Shown: positions 8,662-17,213 of the stretch, piece after piece
Position numbering within the stretch: the first letter of the stretch is position 1
How the letters are laid out: every line of letters begins with the position of its first letter
From: Euryarchaeota archaeon TMED192
Lineage (GTDB): Archaea; Thermoplasmatota; Poseidoniia; Poseidoniales; Thalassarchaeaceae
Length of the DNA: 60,440 nucleotides
Direction of reading: 5' to 3'
Assembly: GCA_002170775.2 (NCBI GenBank)
Contig: NHIP02000003.1
Location: 48,931 to 109,370, forward strand
Position numbers and translations under genes: made by a program
Notes under the pieces: model-generated
What the model was told of the DNA's origin: nothing
The model's input: only the letters and a program-made list of their open reading frames with translations
Databases searched by the model: none

Positions 8662-10539
8662 TCAACTGACCTCTGAATCTAGCTCTCCGGTCTGTATTCT
8701 CCATTGGGAGGCATAGACGTTTTCAGCCTCAATGAGCGTTTCATGAAGACCTCGTTCTACGATAACGCCATCCACCATGGCAAGAATCTCATCGGCATTC
8801 CTGATCGTTGCCAGCCTATGGGCGACTGCTATAGTCATCCTATCTGCATCGTTGGAGGAGAATAATGAATTCTGAATCCTTTGCTCTGTTTCTGCGTCTA
8901 GTGCAGCGCTTGCTTCATCGAGAATCAACAAATCAGGTTTTGTAAGGAGTGCTCTTGCAAGGCTTATCCTTGCTTTCTGACCGCCGGAAAGTTTCACGCC
9001 TCTATCGCCGACTTCCGTATCGATACCCTCTGGCAAATTCATCACGAATTCTTTCGCCCCGGCTGCGTGCAATGCCTCATCTATGTCTTCTTCTGTAGCC
9101 TCTCTCGCATAGGCAATATTGTCCCTTATAGTACCGAAGAAGAGGAATGGATCTTGAGATACAAACCCAATGCGTTCCCTGATGGAATCAATCTTCAGAT
9201 TATTGATATCTACTCCGTTTACCAATATTCTACCGGACTGAGGCTCGTAGAACCTTTCAATAAGTTTCAGAATTGTACTCTTGCCGGCCCCAGTATGGCC
9301 CATTATGCCGATGAAATCACCCGGTTTGGCTTCGAAGGATATTCCATTGAGTACATTTGTATCTGACGAAGGGTATTCGAACGTCACGTCATCGAACATA
9401 ACTGATTTGATAGGGTCTTCCAGAGGAATGGCGTCAGGGTGATCCACTATGGAAGGCTCAAGATCCACTATTGCGAAAACTCGTCTTGCAGCTGCTTCGC
9501 CACGCTGTATCTGGTTGAGAAGGGCTCCGAGAATGAACAGGGGGAACGTCATGCGAGTGCTAATTAGTAAGAAAGTGACATACTCTCCAATAGTGATTTC
9601 ACCGGATTCAAGGACCCATCCACCTGCAGTCACTATGAGCCCGAAAGCGATACCGGCCACGAGATAAATCCCTGGAATGAATCGATTACGGATGAATGAG
9701 GCTGAAATTGCTTGATCTCGGTATCTTTCGGATTCACTGTTTATTCGAAGTTTCTCGAAATCCTGAGCATTGTAGGCTTGCATCACAGTGATTCCTCCAA
9801 GTACATTCTCAAGAATCGAGACGATGCTGCCAGTACTTTCACGCTGTTTTCTGTATCTTCGCTGAACCCTCGTAGCGAACCAGATAACCATTGGAATAAT
9901 CAAAACCAATGGACTGAACAACATCAAAGTAAGTTTTACTGACATGAATGAGAGCAATATTGCAGCCATGGCGAATGTAATTGTTATTCTGACAATGCTA
10001 GTGCTAGAGTCGGATATCACATCTTCTAGAAGGGAGATATCAGCGGAGAGAACTGACATGAGGTTGCCTGTTTGTCTATCTTCGAAATATGAGGCCTCCA
10101 TATTAATGAGTGATCGGGCCGCATCCATTCTGATATCATGTTGTGAGTTGTATGAAGTTGCTTGCCATAGAAAGTTGCTCGTACCCTGGAAAATGGCTAG
10201 AAGTGCAAAGCACATGAAAATTATAACTCCGAATCCAAGGTAAGGAGAGCCCCCTATGTAATTCTCCAACCATGATGGATTGAACGTACCATTAGCATAG
10301 AAATCAGCAGCCCAGCCTATTGTGAGGAATGGGAGCAGGTCCGATGCTCTTGCACCGGCATTTGCGATAAGCCCGCCTAGAGCGAGTTTCCAGTATCTCA
10401 TTACATAGGGGAATATTCTCCATATTTTCCGACCGATGACTTGCTTCTCTTCACCAAGATCAGAATTATCAAGACTGATTCCCTTTCGGGTCTCGCCGGG
10501 GTCTACTTTGGACCTTCCCTCGGGCTCCGCCATGTGCAT
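8662..10539 (-). CDS. ABC transporter, fused permease/ATPase (exporter type)
   Basis: A 625-residue half-transporter. The membrane domain has about six helices (residues 45-340), and the nucleotide-binding domain follows (about 375-610). The NBD has Walker A GHTGAGKST, Q-loop VSQDPFLFFG, signature LSGGQKARISLARALL, Walker B LLILDEASAALD and H-loop VAHRL. This is the MsbA/LmrA/MdlB class, which works as a dimer and exports lipids, peptides or drugs. Only one half is present here, so a homodimer or a remote partner is expected. Met3 is an alternative start. It heads a leftward pair with the FGE-like membrane gene. Confidence 0.95.
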   Translation of the reverse strand: MHMAEPEGRSKVDPGETRKGISLDNSDLGEEKQVIGRKIWRIFPYVMRYWKLALGGLIANAGARASDLLPFLTIGWAADFYANGTFNPSWLENYIGGSPYLGFGVIIFMCFALLAIFQGTSNFLWQATSYNSQHDIRMDAARSLINMEASYFEDRQTGNLMSVLSADISLLEDVISDSSTSIVRITITFAMAAILLSFMSVKLTLMLFSPLVLIIPMVIWFATRVQRRYRKQRESTGSIVSILENVLGGITVMQAYNAQDFEKLRINSESERYRDQAISASFIRNRFIPGIYLVAGIAFGLIVTAGGWVLESGEITIGEYVTFLLISTRMTFPLFILGALLNQIQRGEAAARRVFAIVDLEPSIVDHPDAIPLEDPIKSVMFDDVTFEYPSSDTNVLNGISFEAKPGDFIGIMGHTGAGKSTILKLIERFYEPQSGRILVNGVDINNLKIDSIRERIGFVSQDPFLFFGTIRDNIAYAREATEEDIDEALHAAGAKEFVMNLPEGIDTEVGDRGVKLSGGQKARISLARALLTKPDLLILDEASAALDAETEQRIQNSLFSSNDADRMTIAVAHRLATIRNADEILAMVDGVIVERGLHETLIEAENVYASQWRIQTGELDSEVS

Positions 10540-10583
10540 CCGTGTCCATAAGGGGTATGTAGTCTTCAGTACAAGTTCTAGAG

Positions 10584-10660
10584 TGGTGCGCCCGCCGGGA
10601 TTCGAACCCAGGATATGAGGTTGGAAACCTCAGGTGATAACCAGACTTCACTACAGGCGC
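10584..10660 (-). tRNA. trnG: tRNA-Gly(UCC)
   Basis: Read on the minus strand, a full cloverleaf is visible. The acceptor GCGCCTG pairs with CGGGCGC. The D stem is GTGA/TCAC. The anticodon stem TGAGG/CCTCA encloses loop TTTCCAA, giving anticodon UCC. The T arm carries GGTTCGAAT. The discriminator is A and CCA is encoded at 10584-10586. No intron is seen. It would decode GGA and GGG glycine codons. It lies 44 bp upstream of the ABC exporter start on the same strand. Confidence 0.95.
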
Positions 10661-10756
10661 TCTGACCCTGACGGAGAGAATGCTCCACTAAATCGATTCG
10701 GTCGTATGTATCCGTCGTCGTTATGCACCTCACGACATCTTGAAGCGTTGAGAAGC

Positions 10757-10978
10757 ATGATGTGGAGGCGCAAGATTGGCATCGCGATGATGGTTTTTTT
10801 CCTGCCTGTGAATGCTCCATTGTTTATTCTCGCGACTGAAGCTCTGGGATGGAACATAAGCCAACCTGACTGGTTGATTGGACTGTCTTTTCTCATTCTT
10901 TTCTGTTTAGGCGGGGTTCTTGCATTCATGCCCAGGATAAGCATATTTCGTTTATTTCAATCCGGAGACCAGTCATAG
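10757..10978 (+). CDS. Small two-helix membrane protein, hypothetical
   Basis: A 73-residue ORF beginning MMWRRKIGIAMMVFFLPVN. Two hydrophobic segments are evident, about residues 6-24 and 38-58, with basic ends. The frame opens earlier (10634), but that part overlaps tRNA-Gly on the other strand, so the internal ATG pair at 10757/10760 is preferred. The end overlaps the tail of the convergent TatD-like gene by 22 bp. No family is recognised. The hydrophobic pattern and Arg/Lys topology support a real gene, but no conservation evidence is available. Confidence 0.5.
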   Translation: MMWRRKIGIAMMVFFLPVNAPLFILATEALGWNISQPDWLIGLSFLILFCLGGVLAFMPRISIFRLFQSGDQS

Positions 10979-11856
10979 ATTGACTCGATCCAATCTCGAT
11001 TTACCCTATGGAGGAGTTCGTCGAGGGTGTGTTGATTTTTGCCCAATCTAATCCACTCATCACAAAATTCCTTAGTTCTACGTGGAACTGTTCGTGGGCC
11101 TAAAACAGCACCAGGGCGACGAGGATCGTCAAGATAGTCAGTTTCCATCCCCCAGTACGCGGCCCCCTCGTTCCATGAATCGATAATTTGAGCGATACTT
11201 CCACGCCCCACGCTGACCGTACAGGGAAGTTTGGATCTGAATGTGTCAGAAAGATTTGCTGGAGCATAATGACGAACCGTCTTTTTTCTGTCCAAACCTG
11301 ATTTTGATCTTATCTCATCGATACTTCTACAGGTTTTTTCAGCATTATCTTCGACGTGCAGTTGAACAGCCGAGTCATCCTCTTTGGCCATTTTCAAAAC
11401 GTCGAGTAGCATATCATTTGCATATCTCCATCTCTCATCTGAAACAGCATAGTGTGGTCTTCCAACCTCCCCAAGGCCAACTGCATCACGTTCGTTCACA
11501 TGTTCAAGCGCAATCGAGACTCCCTCGAGATGGAGCTCCGACGCTGCCCGGATACCAATCTCATCTACTTGATGATCCCATGCCACGGGATGCGGACCGA
11601 GTATTACTCCAACGTTTATCTCAACTTTTTTACGGACGAAATCGGCCATTTCAAGTGTTGATGAGTAGGCAGCCCTGTATCCTTCTCCATCGATGGGTAA
11701 AGAAGAAAAATTGGGCTTGTGGACCAATAATATCGAGGTTCCTCCAGAGGCCTTGAAGGCCTTGGCTGCCTCAATTCCCTGGCCTGATTTGTCTAGGTGG
11801 ATGTGATGATCAACTATTGGGCCCTGCCAGGACCATTCTCTGGCAGAAGGTATCAC
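10957..11856 (-). CDS. TatD-related metal-dependent hydrolase (COG1099-like)
   Basis: A 299-residue TIM-barrel amidohydrolase-type protein. The N-terminal metal site motif is DHHIHLDKSGQG. A central GLGEVGRPHY corresponds to the TatD GEIGLDY motif. VQLHVEDN supplies a later histidine and WGMETDYLDD the terminal aspartate strand. It resembles the archaeal TatD-related branch; a deoxyribonuclease or other phosphoesterase activity is possible but unproven. The ATG at 11856 overlaps the TBP-like stop (11853) by 4 bp, so it is translationally coupled as third gene of a leftward unit with the 255-residue unknown and the TBP-like gene. Confidence 0.8.
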   Translation of the reverse strand: MIPSAREWSWQGPIVDHHIHLDKSGQGIEAAKAFKASGGTSILLVHKPNFSSLPIDGEGYRAAYSSTLEMADFVRKKVEINVGVILGPHPVAWDHQVDEIGIRAASELHLEGVSIALEHVNERDAVGLGEVGRPHYAVSDERWRYANDMLLDVLKMAKEDDSAVQLHVEDNAEKTCRSIDEIRSKSGLDRKKTVRHYAPANLSDTFRSKLPCTVSVGRGSIAQIIDSWNEGAAYWGMETDYLDDPRRPGAVLGPRTVPRRTKEFCDEWIRLGKNQHTLDELLHRVNRDWIESIYDWSPD

Positions 11857-12386
11857 GCGAGCGCTCCTTCTTCCCCAAGAATCTCCAGATACGTATGAAT
11901 TGCCAATTCGGCGATCTTTCTGGAATTCATTCCGAACACGAATCCTCGACCACTCGGGAAGAGGATGATTGTGCCTCCGAATCTAGTGGCAGCAATCTCA
12001 ATTGCACCCAATTCTTTGTTCATGGATGCCTCGTTCAAACGGCTTATTGCTACACTAGAGATGATGGATCGGCCGGTTCTGAAACCAAGGAGGATGGGAC
12101 CGGATTCCATCGTGAGTCCTTCTTCCTGGTAACCTAGACGCAGTAATGCTTCTCTTGCTACGAGTTTCGCAACCTCCGGTCTGGCTATGCCATGGACCAG
12201 TATCCCCCCTGTTTGTTCAAACACCAAAGTGGCTCTAGGGTCTGAGCGTTCCAAGACGACTTCGTCGCCCACTTGCGAAGCTCCAGTTAGAGAAAGGGCC
12301 ACTCCTTGAGGTACTACGTCCCTCGGGGTGAATCTGAAAGTTTGATCTTCAACACTCACCTCTAGTCGATCAGTAACATCACTCAT
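11853..12386 (-). CDS. Divergent TATA-binding-protein-like factor
   Basis: 177 residues, near TBP length (~180). Two pseudo-repeats are visible. The first contains ATLVFEQTGGILVHG and the second GGTIILFPSGRGFVFGMNS, each followed by an amphipathic helix (PEVAKLVAREALLRLG; KIAELAIHTYLEIL). This matches the strand-strand-helix of each TBP repeat (L-I-F-x-SG-K-x-V-x-TGAKS). The canonical YNPExFPGL strand with the DNA-kinking Phe is not recognisable in either repeat, so DNA contact may be altered. It starts immediately after the stop of the 255-residue gene. It may be a TBP paralogue or a factor that has lost TATA binding. Relationship is inferred from the repeat pattern. Confidence 0.6.
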   Translation of the reverse strand: MSDVTDRLEVSVEDQTFRFTPRDVVPQGVALSLTGASQVGDEVVLERSDPRATLVFEQTGGILVHGIARPEVAKLVAREALLRLGYQEEGLTMESGPILLGFRTGRSIISSVAISRLNEASMNKELGAIEIAATRFGGTIILFPSGRGFVFGMNSRKIAELAIHTYLEILGEEGALA

Positions 12387-13154
12387 TCAAACCCCTCCGC
12401 CCATAGATTCCACATCAGGCCACATAGAAAGCACCTCCGAGATACGCTTCAGTCTTGACTGATGAATAGGTAGTAAGATGGTACTTGCCGACTCATCGGA
12501 TCTAATCTGGGCCATGGCGCCTCTGAGTCTAGACATCTGGCGCAGGTCCCTCTTGAGGTCTAAATCATTCTTCCATGTACGCTGTTCTTCTCTCCACCAA
12601 GCTGCTGCGGATGCTGCTGCTGCACCCATTTCAGAGTCTACATGCGGATGTGCGGATATTTGTGGTATCACTTCCGACCTAACTTTCCTCCATCTTCTTC
12701 CTGTACCAAGAAGGGCAATCAAGTTAGAGGCTTTGGCGGCTTGATCGGCATGCTCCACCATCAAATCTGCCCACCTGCGATCATCGCTTGGAGGCTCTAA
12801 TGGAAATATCTTTGATGAGGGGTACGAATCTACAAGTCTCATTGGTTCGGGGTCCGGAATTGACACCCCCTTCAAGTCAAGAGTCGTGATATCGGCCAGA
12901 TAACGTCCTAGCGAGGTTCCGGAGGCCATAGCAGCAGCAACATGCGCACCTGGATTTTTCTTATCTTCTGAGGATTCTTGTTCCCATCTCCAAATGTCCT
13001 CCGAAGATGCTAGTATCGCTATTGCGCTCCAATCTCCTATGGGCCTTAATTCTGTAGGAGATTCGATGCACGGGAGATGTGGCCAGAGGATGTAATTGCC
13101 ACCATCTGGATCGGCTAAATGAATTGGTTCCCATGCAAGATGCGCTCGGTCCAC
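12387..13154 (-). CDS. Hypothetical protein upstream of TBP-like gene
   Basis: 255 residues with no recognised family. It is rich in Trp, Ala and acidic residues, with predicted helices in the C-terminal half, including an Ala-rich run (about 175-190) followed by WWREEQRTWKNDLDLKRDLRQ. No signal peptide, cysteine cluster or P-loop is visible, so a cytosolic helical protein is likely. Its stop abuts the start codon of the TBP-like gene with no gap, which implies coupled translation and perhaps a shared function. It diverges from the thioesterase gene across 108 bp. Confidence 0.75.
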   Translation of the reverse strand: MDRAHLAWEPIHLADPDGGNYILWPHLPCIESPTELRPIGDWSAIAILASSEDIWRWEQESSEDKKNPGAHVAAAMASGTSLGRYLADITTLDLKGVSIPDPEPMRLVDSYPSSKIFPLEPPSDDRRWADLMVEHADQAAKASNLIALLGTGRRWRKVRSEVIPQISAHPHVDSEMGAAAASAAAWWREEQRTWKNDLDLKRDLRQMSRLRGAMAQIRSDESASTILLPIHQSRLKRISEVLSMWPDVESMGGGV

Positions 13155-13262
13155 GAGTCCAAGAAAGGAGGGGGTGAAATCAACGCCACGGTCAAATCTG
13201 TTTCATTTGGCACATTATGCGGGGTGGATTCAAGAGAGCGGGGCATCCGGCGTAGACCATAC

Positions 13263-13724
13263 ATGGATGAGAGTGAGAAGTCTGACCCGGTCATTCAACT
13301 GAATGAGGTATTTCCAGGCGACACCAATGCACTAAACACACTATTTGGTGGTCGACTGATGTCAATTATGGATACCGCCGCAGGTATGGCAGCAAGCAAA
13401 TTTTGCAGTGAGGACGTGGTCACCATCTCAGTTGATGCTTTGAAATTCAAGAGACCCGCATACCAGGGCGATATAATCAGAACTATTGCGAGGGTAGTGT
13501 GGACTTCCCCGAGAACCATTGGCGTGCACGTCACATCTTGCAGACTTTCCCGAAAGGAGTGGAATCCTGAAGAGATTTGTTCTGGGTTCTTTTTCATGGT
13601 CGCAGTGGACGGGTCGATGAAACCTACGGAGGTTCCCCAATTCATACCAAATGGCGAAGAAGAGAGTCGCCTGTACCACATGGCAATGCAAGCAAGAGAC
13701 GGCATGAGAAGCGAGGATTCCTGA
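13263..13724 (+). CDS. Acyl-CoA thioesterase, hotdog fold (YciA/BFIT-like)
   Basis: 153 residues. The signature NALNTLFGGRLMSIMDTAAGMAA aligns with the N-x-x-GTLFGGxLLxWMDxAAxxAA motif of acyl-CoA hydrolases, and VVTISVDALKFKRPAYQGD with VVTxSVDxLxFxxPVxxGD. The aspartate in IMD and the leading Asn are the expected active-site residues. It hydrolyses acyl-CoA to free acid and CoA in the cytosol. The open frame reaches back to 13119, but the hotdog domain fits the ATG at 13263, which also leaves a 108-bp divergent promoter space. Confidence 0.9.
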   Translation: MDESEKSDPVIQLNEVFPGDTNALNTLFGGRLMSIMDTAAGMAASKFCSEDVVTISVDALKFKRPAYQGDIIRTIARVVWTSPRTIGVHVTSCRLSRKEWNPEEICSGFFFMVAVDGSMKPTEVPQFIPNGEEESRLYHMAMQARDGMRSEDS

Positions 13725-13761
13725 TCCTATCGTCCAAGTAACTAACAGAGGTCATTGATTC

Positions 13762-14745
13762 ATGCCTGTTCTTAACGTGGCTGTACTTGCCACTGAGAGC
13801 CTGCTACGAAGTCTTGGTAAGATTTCGGATTCAAGGGATGTCGAGTCTTATGTTTACAAAGAAGGAGAAGGGGCGGAAAGAAGGATTCTTTCGATGATTA
13901 GGCCCCTGAAACATCCGGAGAGTCTGCGACCTCTCTTATCAACACTGAATGTCGCTGAATCTGGAATAATAGAGGTCAGGGAAATCAATGCAGCAATTGG
14001 GGAGGCCATGGTGGCATACTCCTCATCTAAGATAGAGAATGGGCACATCATCATCAATCCAAAGGATGGTGATTGGATTGATCCAGAGAAGTTATCATTG
14101 ATTCGTAATCAGGCCGGTCTTGATTCGTGGAAAATACACGATTCCTTGCCGGACCCGCATGACATTAGGTCAGAGCTTCTGAGCAGGGTTAGGATTGACA
14201 CTGCAGAGGAGGAGGTTCTTGTTTCCATTGATCAGCACTTTGTTGTACGGGGAATTGGATTGGTTGGGATTGGATATGTTCGTTCCGGGATAATCCGAAA
14301 ACATGAGTCTGTTGAAATTTATCCAGGGGGGCATGTCGGAGTGGTGCGTTCCCTGCAAGTAATGGATGATGATGTTGACTTCGCAGTGACAGGCGATCGT
14401 GTAGGCGTGGCTCTAAGAGGCGTTCAAGACAATATTCTTGACAAGGGCAGTCAGATTGTAAGTGTTGGATCGAAACTTCTGTCTCGAATGGAAAAAAGTG
14501 AGATCAAAGTCGATATTTCAGTATTCCAAAGAAATGTTCTGAAAGTTGGAGATATAGTCCACATGTCATGTGATTTGCAATTCATCGTTGGAAGGATAGA
14601 ATCCGTGAGTGGGGACAGCATGGTAATTTTGTGGGACAGGCCTGTAGATGTTAGGACATCTTCGAAAAAACCTCCACTTCTAGTGCAGTTGGATGCGGGC
14701 CCAATGAGAATTATTGGACCAATAACAGATATTCGTTCGGTCTGA
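13762..14745 (+). CDS. EF1A/SelB-related protein with degenerate G domain
   Basis: 327 residues. The N-terminus starts NVAVLATESLLRSLGK where SelB/EF1A carries the P-loop GHVDHGKT, so the nucleotide-binding loop is absent. The stretch LRPLLSTLNVAESGIIEV resembles the SelB core strand, and no NKxD is seen. Domain II is well kept (VSIDQHFVVRGIGLVGIGYVRSG, GDRVGVALRGV) and domain III follows to the end. It resembles pseudo-GTPase members of the EF1A/SelB family. A translation-linked role, perhaps tRNA or ribosome contact without GTP, is inference. It follows the thioesterase by 37 bp. Confidence 0.72.
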   Translation: MPVLNVAVLATESLLRSLGKISDSRDVESYVYKEGEGAERRILSMIRPLKHPESLRPLLSTLNVAESGIIEVREINAAIGEAMVAYSSSKIENGHIIINPKDGDWIDPEKLSLIRNQAGLDSWKIHDSLPDPHDIRSELLSRVRIDTAEEEVLVSIDQHFVVRGIGLVGIGYVRSGIIRKHESVEIYPGGHVGVVRSLQVMDDDVDFAVTGDRVGVALRGVQDNILDKGSQIVSVGSKLLSRMEKSEIKVDISVFQRNVLKVGDIVHMSCDLQFIVGRIESVSGDSMVILWDRPVDVRTSSKKPPLLVQLDAGPMRIIGPITDIRSV

Positions 14746-14826
14746 TGGTATTGTCCCTTGTAGGGGTCTGAGATATCGTTTTCAGCCTAAGAGTATAAAT
14801 CGTGAAGGTTCTGATGCACCCCCGGG

Positions 14827-16251
14827 ATGTACTCAGCCGGGCCACGGGCTCGAGCGGAGAATAGTGAGTCGGAATGGTTCGACGATCTCTCTCTGATCGG
14901 GCTATCAAGACACTTCAGAGCCGTGCTCGATCAGCGTAGGCTACGATTTGAAGATCCTCGAGGCTTAGGAACTGCGATTGATCTCGGATCGATTGACGTT
15001 CTGAGGCAGACAGATATTCAGAGATTCTCCAGCACTTGGCTCCTAATTGGGTTGGCATTTATTTTCTCAGCACTCAGAATACTCGTCGCGCCATACTCCT
15101 ATATCGCAATTCTAGCAGGTATCGCTTCTGTTGGAATTTATACTGCATTCAGACTTCCAGTCCTAGCTATCGATCATTCAAATGGGATGCGTCACCTCAT
15201 ATCCGGTTCCCAGAGCGATCTTCTATATCTTTACCAGATGCTGAACAGAGTTATGCACGGGGATACAATCAGTGATGCTCGTCGCGATATCGGGAAATCG
15301 AGGATATACGAAGAGGAAGGACGGATTGTAAATTCAATGGCCAGTAGTGCACTCATTCAAACAAACCACCCATCCATTAGGAATTCGTCTCCAGCGACTA
15401 TTCAGAGGCCCAGTATGAGTTACACGGCCGCAGAGAGCAGATCGGAAGTTCCTCCCGTGATCTCCTCGCCACCAGCATCTTCGTCCATGATTGAATCGGC
15501 GCTTCCATTTGATGCGAGTTTCGGATTTGACGATCATGGGAATGATGGAGGAATGCAATGGGGGATGTTTGATGACCCTGCACCTGCAATTGAATCTGTC
15601 GAGAGTGCCGTGTCAAGTGAGCCAGCGGCTATGACTGGGTGGGGCAGCAGCGAGATTTTCCCTGCCACTAATGAGGTTCCTCCATCGAGTTCAATGATGC
15701 TCAGTCGAGCAGTTAAGTCACATGAACCTGCAATAATGGGTAGTGATGTTCTACCCGACCCCACAGACGCTGCTGTAAGAGAAGAGTGCCGTCCGGGTAT
15801 TGTGAAGCAAGCTAGAGCGAAAAGGGCCATGAAGAGCATTGGGCCCGGACGTAGTAAGATTTCGTCAATTGTTTCATCGGACAAGCCCCGTAGTCGCAGT
15901 TGGGTTGAACGTATGCTAGTTCCCATTCCAAACAAGAGCAGAGGACGAAAGAGACACGAGAATTTAACAGAAGACTTTGATCAGGACTCAAGACTACGAT
16001 CTGCACAGAAACTGAGGCTGCGTGCTGACCACCAACATCAATCCGAGGTCAATCTTGGAAGGGCTTCGACACGTGTTCATCCTGAAACAAGTGGTCAAAA
16101 TGCATTGCGGGAAATAGTGATGAAGAAAAGGCTCGGAATCGGCGATATGCCTGTTGAAGAAGGTGGTTTACTCCCAAGGTTCAGCGAATTAAGACCCACT
16201 ACTTACGGCGAAGAGGAAGTTGGAATTCCTGGTGTGCGTCATCTCAGATGA
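14827..16251 (+). CDS. Membrane protein with long disordered tail, hypothetical
   Basis: 474 residues. A ~60-residue cytosolic N-terminus precedes two hydrophobic helices (about 69-87 and 92-111). A soluble part follows with SDLLYLYQMLNRVMHGD. From about residue 190 to 470 the composition is low-complexity: Ser/Pro/Ala-rich, then Arg/Lys-rich near 330-420, with no folded domain recognised. The architecture suggests a membrane-anchored protein with an extended cytosolic tail. It overlaps the convergent PfkB gene by 8 bp. Similar proteins are common as unknowns in marine Thermoplasmatota (general impression, not searched). Confidence 0.8.
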   Translation: MYSAGPRARAENSESEWFDDLSLIGLSRHFRAVLDQRRLRFEDPRGLGTAIDLGSIDVLRQTDIQRFSSTWLLIGLAFIFSALRILVAPYSYIAILAGIASVGIYTAFRLPVLAIDHSNGMRHLISGSQSDLLYLYQMLNRVMHGDTISDARRDIGKSRIYEEEGRIVNSMASSALIQTNHPSIRNSSPATIQRPSMSYTAAESRSEVPPVISSPPASSSMIESALPFDASFGFDDHGNDGGMQWGMFDDPAPAIESVESAVSSEPAAMTGWGSSEIFPATNEVPPSSSMMLSRAVKSHEPAIMGSDVLPDPTDAAVREECRPGIVKQARAKRAMKSIGPGRSKISSIVSSDKPRSRSWVERMLVPIPNKSRGRKRHENLTEDFDQDSRLRSAQKLRLRADHQHQSEVNLGRASTRVHPETSGQNALREIVMKKRLGIGDMPVEEGGLLPRFSELRPTTYGEEEVGIPGVRHLR

Positions 16252-17209
16252 TTCCGGCCATTCTCCGATAACGATCGAGTCTGGCTCGATACTTTCCACG
16301 TTTCAAAGTCGAAATGGAATCTGATCCAAATGATTCTATGTTGAATGATGCAGTCACTGTAGCATGTATCAACGCTCTACGGATAGATTCGATATCTGAA
16401 AGGTTTCCATCATGGGGAACGAGTTGTGCCAATAACGCACCAGCAAAAACATCACCACAGCCAGTGGGGTCAACTACCGATTCTATGGGATAAGCAGGGA
16501 GAATGATGAGACCGTCCCTATGAATGCATACGCATCCTGCACTGCCCCTCTTTATAATCAGACATTGAGGGCCGGAACCAGACAATTCACCTCCGTCCAG
16601 ACTCTGGCCAGTCATGATGTTTCTTCCCGATTCAAGGAAGTTCGAGCCATCTCCAATAGCATTGACCTCATCCTCATTAAAAATGGCAATATCGACTTTT
16701 CGAAGAGCCTCGCTTAATCCGGAAAATTCTGAATCAATCCAAAGTTGAAAGGTATCCAATGCAGTGATCTTGGAGCCCTGGTTAGCATCCAAAACTGCGT
16801 TCTGTGTAGTGGGACTTGCGGAGGAGCAGAACAAAATCGGAGGATCTTTCCAGGATTCAGGCAAAATTGCCTTGAAATCTGAAAGAACATTGACTTCTGT
16901 TGACACAGTTGTGGCCTGGTCCATTGAACCCTCGTACCTTCCTGACCAACGAAATGTCATTCCATCAGATTGTTTTACGCCTGTGATATCTAAGCCCGCA
17001 TCAACGATTCTTCTACGAGACGTCTCGTCAAAATCGGATCCTATAATCGACACCAAACCAACGCTTACTCTTTGCAGCCCCATATCGCGGGCATGGAATG
17101 CTGCAGAGAGGCCAGAATATGACGCTGATCCGCCCAATAGGCCACTGACTTTTCCACTAGGCGTCTGTATGTCGTCATATCCAATGCTACCGACAATCAC
17201 AAGATCCAT
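16244..17209 (-). CDS. PfkB-family carbohydrate/nucleoside kinase
   Basis: 321 residues. The N-terminal PfkB region has LLGGSASYSGLSAAFHARDMG. The C-terminal signature VVDPTGCGDVFAGALLAQL carries the GxGD anion hole and catalytic Asp. The family phosphorylates sugars or nucleosides with ATP. The substrate is undetermined: ribokinase, adenosine kinase and sugar-acid kinase are possible. The gene begins 4 bp after the biotin carboxylase stop, so the two are likely cotranscribed, although a functional link is not obvious. Confidence 0.9.
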   Translation of the reverse strand: MDLVIVGSIGYDDIQTPSGKVSGLLGGSASYSGLSAAFHARDMGLQRVSVGLVSIIGSDFDETSRRRIVDAGLDITGVKQSDGMTFRWSGRYEGSMDQATTVSTEVNVLSDFKAILPESWKDPPILFCSSASPTTQNAVLDANQGSKITALDTFQLWIDSEFSGLSEALRKVDIAIFNEDEVNAIGDGSNFLESGRNIMTGQSLDGGELSGSGPQCLIIKRGSAGCVCIHRDGLIILPAYPIESVVDPTGCGDVFAGALLAQLVPHDGNLSDIESIRRALIHATVTASFNIESFGSDSISTLKRGKYRARLDRYRRMAGII

Positions 17210-17213
17210 GCCG

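Noticed and set aside
11241-11756. 171-residue plus-strand ORF
   Set aside because: It is a shadow of the TatD-like gene on the opposite strand with no recognisable domain.
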